This document shows, in pieces, positions 46,716 through 58,700 of a stretch of 64,000 nt of DNA. The stretch spans positions 13,574,286 to 13,638,285 of the forward strand of contig NC_135176.1 of the NCBI RefSeq assembly GCF_041146795.1, written 5' to 3'. The translations under genes and the position numbers were made by a program. The DNA comes from Maylandia zebra (lineage: Eukaryota; Chordata; Actinopteri; Cichliformes; Cichlidae). The notes under the pieces are model-generated. The model was not told the DNA's origin. It saw only the letters and a list, made by a program, of their open reading frames with translations, and searched no databases. Within the stretch, counting starts at the first letter, position 1, and the number at the start of each line of letters is the position of its first letter.

Positions 46716-49700
46716 CTGCAGCAAGAAAAAAAATATAAAATGAAACAAGATCATGGAAATTAGGGCTCAAGGCTCATTAGTTGGGAGAAGCTGTCACTCA
46801 GACAGATTAATGACTCGTTCGCTCAAGTCAGCCAACCTTTTTATTCATCTGGGCAATGTGGAGCATCAGCCAGCTCTGACGCTGGAAGGCCGCACATTAA
46901 AAAAAAAACAAAAAAACAAACAAAAACAAAAAAAAAAGACCTCTGACTTCTCTTTGATCCCCTTTTTCCACACCTTCACTCGAACCCATCCGCCAATTTG
47001 CAGGCTAAACACTGATTTCACAAACCGAGGTGACATCAATAGCTTTTCAGCCTCTTTTCCACAACATGAAATAATGCTGATGAGGAGCGCTCAGTACAAA
47101 GTGGAACACCATTACAAAGCGTCCACGCATGCACGCGCATTCACGCAAACAGTCTGTAGACACCGCAACACACAATGCTGAGGGAAAGTGGGGAAGGAGG
47201 GAAAAAAACACAACCAAAAAAAAACAAAAAAACAGGACATGTCTACAGGGAAGGCTTAAAATAAAGAGGAACACAATCCCAGCATGCATTTGGGTGGAAG
47301 CCAGCCTACCCCTCCCCCCCAGGCAGATTGACTAGGAGCAAATCCAGTGAAGATTTGCAGAGCACGCCGAATACAGGCAGTAACCCTCTTTTCTTGCTGC
47401 CCAGTGATCGTGCGCTCGGTTTATTGTTCAGGCCTAAGCCGTCTATTCAGCTGCCATGACTCAGATCTCTGATGGAGCAACCCCTTAGCTGATCAGGTTC
47501 AAAGATGGCCTCACCATCCGTTTTCCTTATCCAAGTAGTCCACGGAGCAAATCAGCTATTAAAACCCTGACAAGAGAACAGTGCTGGAGTCAAAATAGCC
47601 TCCTTGTAATACCTCTCAAGGGAGTGTGCTGCTATTTTGATTCAGTTCAATAGCTTTGGCCTTTCCCTAATACAATAATGTCTGATCAGTTTTCCAGTAT
47701 CTTTGTCTAATCAGCGCCATTAGAGAGACACTAAGAGCAGACAAGATTTTGCCAAATTGATCCCAGCTCTGACAAACTTGCCGAGGAGCTTTTGCCCTTC
47801 CATAGGCACCTTAGGGCAGACTGCGATATTGTTCATAATGTCTGCTACATATGCCCTTGTTTTACCACGCCAAAACATTTCCCTGCTCAGCCATGCAGAT
47901 ATAAAACAACTGCAGAGTCCCCTTGTAAAACCAGCAACCTGGTTGAATCAGTGCCAACATATGTGGGACTCACAGAAATGATGTGAAATAGACGGGGAGG
48001 TGGGGAGGGGGCTTAGCAGATTCCAAAAATACCCCATAATGAGTTAGAGAGCCCATATGTAACGATCTATGTATCCATGTATTGATTAGCGTTACTGCAG
48101 AGTGGTTTAAAATATATGTAGACTGACATTAACATACAAAAGGCAGCGCAGGCTTGATGAAACCAGTTTTTACTTTCTTCTCACTTTTCAGAGTGGCTTG
48201 AAGAATGGAGAGGTTTGCATTTATGGCCTCTGTGTCATGCAAAATACTTTCAGTCACTTGCGTTTCTCCATTGAGCATAATCACCCTCTTGAAGTCGTAC
48301 TGTCAAGTTCATTTTACAGCCGTATGACATCTCACTCTGACTATTAGTCCCTGCAGGAATATGAGCTCTAAATGGCTCCCCTGTTCCCTCTATTCACTAT
48401 TCCTGATAAAATAGACAGTTATTTACTCTTGAGGTGAGCAGCAAATTGAAATTTCAGACAGTTATGAGCCATTATGGGTCATCACTTCTGGGTTTTAAGT
48501 CATACAATGAAATTCAACACACTTTCTCTTAAGGTTTTAAGCAGAAGCCCCTTATTTTTTAAATTCACTTCATAACTCCACACAAAAAAGGCAGAGGAGC
48601 TACGCTGTAACCGTCTTAACCAACACCTCCATTATATCACGAGAGCAGCAACTATGTCAATACGACCAACATTTCATATGATTCAATGTGGAGCCATCAC
48701 AGGACATCACCATTTGGAAACCTAATATTCGTGAGCACCGTCAGTTCTCTGCACTGAGCCCAAACAGACTTCAAATGCATGTTCAGCACAGATGAATCAA
48801 AGGTGTGAGGAATGATTAGCATAAATCTGTAAGTGTGAAAGACAGTGTTTTTAAATGATGTAGCGAGTTCAAACATACAAATACCTAGCAGACTGTCAGA
48901 AATAAGAAAAAATATGAAAAGGAATCTTTCTTAACCATCTTTCAAATGACCACTTTCAACTATTTCAATTTATCCAAACAACTCTGCAGGCCAGTACAAG
49001 CTTAGTGCAGAAATGTCACTATTAATGCAAAGAAATTAAATATAAACACACATGTAAGCTAAGAATCAAAAAGCACATTCAGCCCAGCAGATTTTTACAC
49101 CAGAAAATATCCTGATCTGAAGGAAGCACGTCCATATATTGATCAGTTTTACTGCGAGACGGTTTAAAATAAATAGACACTGACATTAAAATAAAGAGGC
49201 TAGAAAGGGATGATGAAAGAAAATGAAAAATCTTGAGCTCCAATTTTTACCCTCTTCTCACTTTTCAAAGTAACCTGAAGAAAGAAGGTTTGCAGTACAG
49301 AACCATATCCATTTGAGATTACTGTCAGCTCTCACTGACATTAAATGCATGTTCAGCATAGATGAATTAAAGCGGAGAGTACTTTAGATTTTTAAAATAT
49401 AAAATGATCAAATATAATCATCTTTAATGGAGGAAAAAAAATAAAAATAAAAATCTCAACCATGAGATTTACATCAACATTTTTTTCTTTACATAAAAAC
49501 ACCATTAGCAGACAACTAGCGAGTTGTGAAAACCTCAAAAATCCCCAGTCAGTGAAGCAACAATCACACACAAATCATCAGAACACTCGGAAAAAGTGTA
49601 ATAGTAAAACCAAAGGGTCTTAATCTCTCGACAGGAATGTGGACCAGCAGCAGCGTTGCTCTGTGCCGTTTTCAGTGCTTGTGTCTGAACTCTGTCACAC

Positions 49701-52700
49701 CACTTGAGCCGTGATGGTCTGTGGGCTGAGTGCATTCGTCAGGCTCATCCAGCTGACAGAATACCTTCAGACAGCGCAGCAGCACAGCCGGAGAATGTGA
49801 CCTGATGTACTGTGACAGCTAGACACAGAAGTGCACTCTAGCTCGGGTCACCTTGCACAGCGCGACTGTAACCTCTGAGACCGCGGACGCTACAGCAGGG
49901 ACTCGCCGGAACAAAACTGCACTAATGGGTAATGCTCTTTTACCTGTGCCGTGGGCATTAAAGGCACTTGAAAACACGCTGTTGTGTTATAACCCACAGC
50001 TGTACTCAGAAAACTGCCTGACCACTGCCTGACCAGCTTGATCGTGTAACGCAAGCGTTCATTTTCCCTGACACATATTTTCAGCTGTCACAGGTGCACA
50101 GCCAGCTGTTACAATAGCAGAATTTACAAGACTGCTGAACTGTGATTGATTGTATCTCTGAAGCATGAGACCAACACACAAACGTACACACACACACACA
50201 CAAAGGATAAGCCATTAGACTATCAAAAAGTGGAAATAAACGCTACGAAGTGGAAAGTACTGCCAGGGGCGAAGCGATTCATACAGCTGGCTACCAGCAG
50301 ATTAGCTCAGGCCGTGACCGTTTTGTTATTCATCATTTCACTTTAGTTATATTAAAAAGTAAAATGTGTGGCTTTCATCTCGGCTCCACTCTAATATTAG
50401 GTCTGCCAAATCTTGTGATCTGTGTGATCCCAAACATGCCCCAGTTCTTCTCCCTGATAATGTGAAATATTAACTAATTAAAAATTGTTTATATAAACCC
50501 TGATAGTACTCATGTGTGGAGGTAGTCCTTAGCTTTTGGCCTCTTTCCAGCACGTCAGAGTTCGGTGATATAAAAATCAAATCAAAGGGGCTGCATGTAC
50601 TTTTAATGTGGCAATTTTTTCCAGCTAAACATGAAAGATAACTGGAACCAATGTGATAGAGAATGTGAGGTGCCTTCTGTAGGACCATCTAACACCGGCA
50701 AACATTTGCAGGTCTGTGGATTGAATTCACGGCTTGTGTGCACAGTGATCACACTGCTGGATCTAATAAAACTGCATGCAAGCTGGTCAACACCTCAGAC
50801 TGTAAATTGGTTTAATACTGCTGCTAGTATATTGCTGCTAGAGAGCATTTCAATATTTTATTTTCATTAGCTAAAGTTTCCCAGGTGGCACTGTAAGTAC
50901 AATATGCGTTTAATGCAACTATGTAAGTGTTGGTGTTCATAATGTATTCATATTCAGGAGGATTAAAGGATCAAAATACCAACACCATTTCCATTCTGAT
51001 TGTTACTTCTATCTCCCCTTCTATATATATATATTAAAAAAAAAAAAAAAAACAATGCTGAAAACCATTATCTATTTTTTAAAATATTTTTGCATAAAAC
51101 AATTTTTTTGCTCATGTGTTGCAGATGGATCATAGTACCCATGGCCAGGAGGGATTATTACAGTCTCTTCTGTGTTACACCTCCTACACAGGCTCTAGTC
51201 CTCTACTTTGCTCCATCCTTCCCAATCCCCCTCCACCACCACCACCGTTCCCCATCTTTTGTAGCACCTCTCTGGATTAGTCACACTAAGAAACTAGGGC
51301 TCATCTCCATACTGCAGGATTTGTTTTCCGTCGTATTAAGTGAACAAGTGCCCAGGTGTCACCTAAAGAGAAAGTACTGGCTGGCTGAAGGCCCAATTCT
51401 CAGTGTCCGCCATCTGCCCTAAGTGTTGAACCCTCGCAGGCTCCAAAAGCATGCTCAGCATAGATGAATAAAGTGTGAGGAAAGATTTGCAAAAGTCTGG
51501 AAGTGTGAAAGACACTTTCTTTATATGAAGTTTGAAAGATAAAAACACCTAGCATTAACAGGCTGTCAGAAAAATCCTGACTCACATATAACTCCAGAAC
51601 TCTATGTACGGTTTGTCTAAAATGAGATACTATTGTGACCCCACCTTGCAGTTCTATAACACATTCAGAGAATAAAGTTTATTGCTATTGTAACTTTAAA
51701 ACATGCAATTAAAAAAAACAACTCTTACCCAGTCATGCAACATTACATCTCTATTTATTTAAGCCGATAATAAACTCAAAACTCCCTGGAGCCACTTACC
51801 TGAAATATACATATAACCACCGTACACCGTCCCAGCGTGGCCATAATGTGGCTCATTCATTTTGGCAACGTATGTCCATTCATTTGTCCTTGGGTTGTAG
51901 CACTCCACAGTAGCTTGAAGAAACAGATGAAAAAAAGAGAAAAAAAAGACTGTATTAGTAGAAAGTAGGTCAAGACACAACTAAGGAGGACAAACAGCAG
52001 CAAATGAGGCCTTGGAGGGTCTCAGCGTGGGAGCTAAAACAAGGATTTAAATAGAGAGTACACATCCCCACCAGCTCTGAATGCACTGACTGTGCAGGAA
52101 ATAGTGAGATTGTTCGAGCTTTCATCTTAAGGTGTCTGATGGTTCTATAAAATATCAGAGAAATCAGAAAGGGGACCTTAGGGTTCATATCAGATGCTCA
52201 CAGGCTGATAATTGCTGGCTGGGAACCCCAAAACCAGCCAGCCAGCCAGGGTCCATCAACATGTATGATCACTGCATTGATGGAGAAGGGTAATGATTTA
52301 CCTTCACATCAAACACCACAGTTTAACAATGCAGAATCACACGTTTCCATTTCACTAGAGCTTGTTAACATTTATGACAAAGATTTGTGAACTACTAAGA
52401 ATTACCAGAATTTCTCCATTTATTATGGGTTACAGTCCCATAATTCCCCTGTTGACTTGCTCCAGGCTTCCTGGCAAATAAAATGGGTTTCACCAGTGGC
52501 TGATCTGTTTCATCATTTCTGCGTTCACTATATCTGGGATCCAGTTTTCGACATTTCTGGATTGAACTTGCTGAAGAAAGTATTTGAAGTGAGGTGCTCC
52601 AATTACGGAGTCTGGAAATGTAGGTTGTAGATGAGCCAATCCCCATAAACATGCTTCAATGAACTTTCACAGAACCTCAGAAGAGTGCTACAGGAGTACA

Positions 52701-55700
52701 CTGAGCTGGGAAAGGCTACACAGGTATTTCTAAAGACATGAGTGAGGAAAAATTCTGAACAATCAGGACTGTTGCTCCACTTTCCAGAAGCAGCTACCTG
52801 CAAAAATTACAACTGAGACAGTTAAGCACAAACAGACTTAAATACAGAGTACATCCCAATAGAAACGGTGGAAATGAGCCCAACGTTACCTGCAAAACGA
52901 ATCTCTACAACCTGCTTAAACTCTTTTCATTCCTGAAACAAACACCAAAGCTGTAAGGCATAGTGGAGGTGGTATCATTATTCAGGGATGCTTTGCTACC
53001 TGAGGCCTGGGTGCCTTACAATAGTGTAGGGAAGAATGAATTCAAAATTTCCATCCATCCATCCATTCGCTTCTGCTTATCCTTTTTCAGGGTGGCGGGG
53101 GGGGGGGGGGCTGGGCTGGAGGGCTGGAGCCTATCCCAGCTGTCTTAGGGTGAGAGGCAGGGTACACCCTGGACAGGTCGCCAGTCTGTCGCACTGCTAA
53201 ATTTCAATGAAGAAATTTCCAGGGCAGCAGTGCATTCCCTGAAGCTTTGAGAACGCTCGGTGATGAGAGAAAACAATAAACCCAAGCTCACAAGAAAATC
53301 AGCGTCACAACAGCTTTTATAGTCTGAATAGTATAAGCTTGTGAGTTTTGTTCAATCATATCATTATAGAAATAGATAAAGATTTTTGTTTAGTGCAGTC
53401 CTTCAAAATTCCTCCTCATTTTACAAGACTCATAAGCCACTGAAGTATATGGGGTTATAGAGGAGCTCCTGTTAGTTACTCAGCTCAGGAGCCGGTCTTT
53501 TCCAGCCTGCACTGTAAATGATTAAACCATTGTGTTATTAGTTCACTCACATTGTGTTTCTTCATAAATGAGTCAGAACAAATTTAAATGTATCATCAAT
53601 AAGTTTAGAAATCCTGGTAATCCAATGTTCCCTCACAAGGATTGTGAGTCACCTCTGGACCAGCTGGATAAGTCTCACCAAGGAAATCAGTGGATACCTA
53701 GGTCTGCTTGCTCAACGACTATTATCAAAGTGACCTTCAGCAGTATACAAACTCTCACACCAACTTGATGGAAATAGCACAGTTGTGCTGACCGTATCTA
53801 AACTGCAAAGTTGCTGAAAATGGAATTCATCACAAGCAACTTCTCAATAAAGAAATTATAAATTGCATTTAAACCTTGAAATGTATTCAATGTATGATTT
53901 TCTTCTGTAAGCTGGAAAGGTCACATTTGTAATTAGCATGGATTTTTTTTCTTTCTACAAGTTCTTCACCACAACAATAGAAATAGAAAATAGAAAATAG
54001 AATAATAATTTTAAAAACTGGCAGCTTGTGGTGACATACAGCGAGACCTGTACATTTTGCTTCTTTTTCAATTAAAGCATATATAGGTGCCTGATGCAGT
54101 CTTATTTTTATATTAAAAGACTGAGCTGTTATTGTGCAAGAGCTATAAAAGGGTTTACAACATGGTGAACTAGAATTAGTAAGTACGTGCATCTTTGTTA
54201 CATCCTTTTGAAAATATAAAAGCAGCACAAAACTAAAATCCATGCAACACTCAGGTCTGCAAGTATATTCTAAATATTCGTTTCTATGTCGTGAAGATTT
54301 TCTTTTAAAATCTAGGCATTTCTGACGTAACAGAAAAACCACACCCTCGTGATCTACCCAGAGCAAACAAATATAATAAAAGGGGCACATCCAGAAAAAC
54401 ATGGAGGCCTAACCGCATGCAGTTAAAGGGCAGTGAAACGTAAAGAAGGAAGAGGCAGCTGTGTAGACTGACAGTGAACTGGTGCTGTGTTTTTTGGTCT
54501 AATTATAACCCAGACTGCTTCCACAGTAGCCTCTCTCTGTCCACTGCAGCTACAGAGCTGAATTTAAGTACTGGGTGGCACCTCTCTGTGGTCTACAGTT
54601 GGTGCAGAGATTGCAGATTGGTTACTCAGCATCAACAACCAAATTACAAAGACTAGATATAAATGTATAAATACATCTGTTGGCTTTTCGTCTTTCCACC
54701 AGAGGGATGAAATGTGAACCAAAAAGCTTGTAAAAGCATCAGATTACTGATACAAGTTGATCTGATATGACCCGCTTTTTTTTTTTTTCTTCCCTTTTTA
54801 ATCACTGAAAACGCCACTGGCAACATGTATCCACCTCTTTATTTAATCCTCCCTGCAGGCACAGTTTGTGTGCCAACTTCAGCTGTATCTCATCACCTAC
54901 AGTTCAATGTTATGTACCTACCACAGCTCTGAACAAATAGAAACACTGTGACTTTGTTAAGACTGCATCAGCGTAGGCTGTGGCTTTGTTGTATTGCACT
55001 GCAATTTATTACACGGAGAGAGAAAAAAATCTAAACTTATTTTATTCATGATATATTATGACACCCTAAACAACACCTCATCAAAAACCATGACACTTCT
55101 CTGAGGCTGCGATGACTGAAATTGATTCTGCATGTGCTGAAATGCTTTTGTAATGGATTACATTCGATTGGGAGGGTGTTTGTGATAATGTGCCCATCCT
55201 CTAAATTTTATTAAATTACACACACATTATGTGTGCGACATGTTGAAACAGCAAATGATGTGTATGCACGGCTCTTGATTACTTGGCGTCGGTATGCTTG
55301 CAGCCTTATTAAAGCGCTCATTCTTTCTCACACTGCTCTCTCATATTAAAAGTGTAAAATCTCATACAATATTAATTAAAGGCCCCTGTTGTTGCTTAAA
55401 AGGAAACAAAAGCAAACAAGTGGGGGAAATAAACTCACCAAGCTCCCCTGCAGCATTCCTTCCACCGACAGCGTAGAGGTGTCCCTTGAGTGCACTGAGG
55501 TGGAAGAAGGTACGTTTCTCATTAAGGCATGCCACCTGGATCCATTTGTTGTAGCGAGGGTCATATCGGAACACCGTGTCCACTGCTGTTTTGCCTTTGG
55601 TGTCGTAGTTGCTTTGGCCACCCACAACATAGAGAAAGTTGCCGATGACCGCAATGCCGTGTTGGTAACGAGGTGCGTCCATGGGCGCCAGCGCCTTCCA

Positions 55701-58700
55701 TTCGTGAGCCCTCTCATCAAAGAGACGCAGCTCCTTGCTCACAACAAGCTGCTGGCGCAGAACACCACCCAGAGTGACCAGGTGGGCACTGTCTGAGCGG
55801 ATGGCTGTCCGTTCTGACTGCATAACTGGCTGCATGTAGGGCATCATTTGGTAGTTGCTAGCTTCCAGGAGAAGGTTGACACAGGTGTTGTCCGTACGCA
55901 TAAAGTCCACAGTCTGCACGTGATTGATGAGATCCTGCGGGTTCATGAGAGGAAAGCGGATGTTCTTCATGAGCTTTGGGGCATAGTCCATACGGCTGTC
56001 TTCAAAGCGTAGCCAGCGGCAAGCCGCCTTGAACAGGTCCAACTCAGTGCAGTGTTTTAAGCTGTTACTGGACAGTACAAAAGCCAAGCGTTCAAATGGT
56101 AGCTTGACAAACTCCCCCGTGCCCAGCAATGAGGGAAAGTTCTTCAGGATGAAATTGTTGACGTATTTATCCACCTCTGTGAGGTTGTATGTGTTGGCAA
56201 TGCGTCCCACTTCTACACAGTTGTCCAGAGAAACCTTGACAGAAAAAAAAAACAAGTAAAAAATCTTGGAAAGCTGCAAGTAAGCGTGAAAAGAAAAGGA
56301 TGGATGTAGCTTACAGCCCTTGGAAAGTAAAACAAACTCTTGGCCTACAATTGGTCATTCCTTTAGTTGTATAGAAATCTATGGAAAAATGTCCTCAGTC
56401 CCTTGCTCTGTGAATTTACGGGCCTTTTGCTAGTTTCAAGTCCCAGTGAATGAAACATAAATGAAAGAATATGCTATGATATTGACTAATTCTCAGCTCA
56501 AGGGAAAGAAGTCTCATTACAAAGAATCAGTGCTTTAGCAATTTAACACACAGCAGATGTCAACTGACTCTGCTGCTTTTGTCCATTTTATATCACTTTA
56601 AATTTAAAAAACGTGGGTTTTCAGACAGTTGGCAAGAAAACCAGCTTTAATACACCTTGATAAATTTATCAGTAAAAACAGATTGATGCACTGCATTAAA
56701 GAAAAAACAAGTACATACATTTTTAAACACTTTGCTGTCAGCATTAATAGTCACTGCATGATAACTTTAGCTAATGAAAGCAGGCAGACATATTAACAGT
56801 TGAAATTATAATTAAAAGCTGATTTCTCTTGACTCTGTACAACAAGCACAACCCGTAAACAAAATTGTTCTTCAAACGTACTTTTTCTTCATTTAAAATA
56901 AGTCTTTGGTTTTTTGCTCTTACCCTGTCTCACAGGCATGCTCTCACAACTTTCCCACCAGTTCAAATCCAAAATATTCAGAATCAAGATACTTTTTTAA
57001 TCCCTGATGAAATGATGTGGTCACAGTCAAAGACACCAAGAATAGTAACTAAACTAAAATATATTAAATTAAATTAAATTACAAAGTTAGAAAATATAAC
57101 AAAACAGCTCTAATAGATACAATATTTTGAAATCATAAATATCCAAGTACATTACACAAATTGAATATATGTGGTTGGCATTGAGGTGGCCCTCTTGTCA
57201 TACTCTACTTTGCTATTTTCTCTGTAGAGGATGTGCAAATAGTAAGAGTGTGCAACTATTGCAGCTTGTACTTGTGGATTAGATGGAATTTGTTTAAAAT
57301 GACACAATGTTTATGAAAAAAAGTTTCAAATTTTATATCCAGTTAATTCAGACAATAAGCTAACTTAAAAGCTGCAGGATAGCTGTAAAAACACAACTTT
57401 TGTGAGAATTTCCTTACCCCAGAGATGAGAAAGACCTTGCAAAAGTCCAGCACTGGAAGGATTTGTAAGAAGCTGGCTGCCTCAAGTGTGTCTTGCAGAT
57501 TCTCCATGTTGAGTGACAACTTTGCCGTGTAGATAAAGTCAATAATCTTCTTGAGGCCTATTCGGTTTACTCCATGCAGCTTGATACACATTAAATCCTG
57601 TTCTTTCATTCCACCTGCACCAGAGGAGAGTAAGGGAAAGAAGAAACTAACTGAACATATAGTATCTTTATATGGTTCAACTCAGATAGTTTTTTTTATT
57701 CAAAAGAATAAAAGCTAATATATGCACACGTCACGTAGATGCAAATGTCAATACCAATGTTTTTACAGTCAAATGACTTATGTCACCAAGAATAGTAAGC
57801 ATAAGGGAGCACTTTTGTTCAACATTTACACTCAGAGCATTCCCTTTTCACTAATAAGCTAACTTAAGGCTGTTCGATATAACAATATATATCGGATGAC
57901 GATTTAAAAACATCTATCGTTTCATTTTACGCTATCGTTTGTTTCGTGGTGTCGCAAAATAAACTGTTTACGGCAATATTTTTTCATCGTTTTGATGGTC
58001 ACTGTAGTGGCTATATTAATTTCTTAAAAGTTCTCTCTTTCTCTTATATTTTATATAACCACACAACCACACTACAGATGGACAAGCGCCTGTTTTTATG
58101 CATTTATTTTAGCAACAGCGACGGTAACACCTTCACGTGTCTGCTTGTTTATGTTCCACATAAATCTTTCACAATAAAGCTCAAGATCCTGTTGAGACTT
58201 TTCAAAATAAACTGAATCACGTGAAAGAGCAGATTATTTACGGATGAGAATTAAAAAAAGAGCCGCCAGGTGCTAAAAAATAAACCTTGGACTCAACCGT
58301 TAGAACAGGTTTTCCCCCGCAGCACACCGTGTAATAAATACTCACAAAAAAAAAACGGCGGCCTTTACAACTTATGTCTAAAAATGTATAGTTTGTATAG
58401 ACTCCAGCTACATGACCCGCAGCTGGAAACACTTTCTGCAAGTCGAGCTGCCCGAGATTCACAGAATTTACAGAAAATGTTACATTTTTGTGATTTATAT
58501 CGTTATCAGACAATAGAATTCTTATATCGGGATATGAGATTTTGGTCATATCGCACAGCCCTAAGCTAACTCATTAGTAAAATAAGACAAAACAAAAAGC
58601 TTTCCTCTGTTCCGTTATATTTCGCAAGCTAATCTGGACCAAACAAAGAAAAAGAAATTCATGTGCACTGCTCATCATATAGAACGTAATGTTACTTGAT

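Noticed and set aside
46345..46743. 132-codon plus-strand frame
   Set aside because: Antisense shadow of the last klhl13 exon, also crossing its splice acceptor.
55389..55796. 135-codon plus-strand frame
   Set aside because: Antisense shadow of the klhl13 BACK/Kelch exon.
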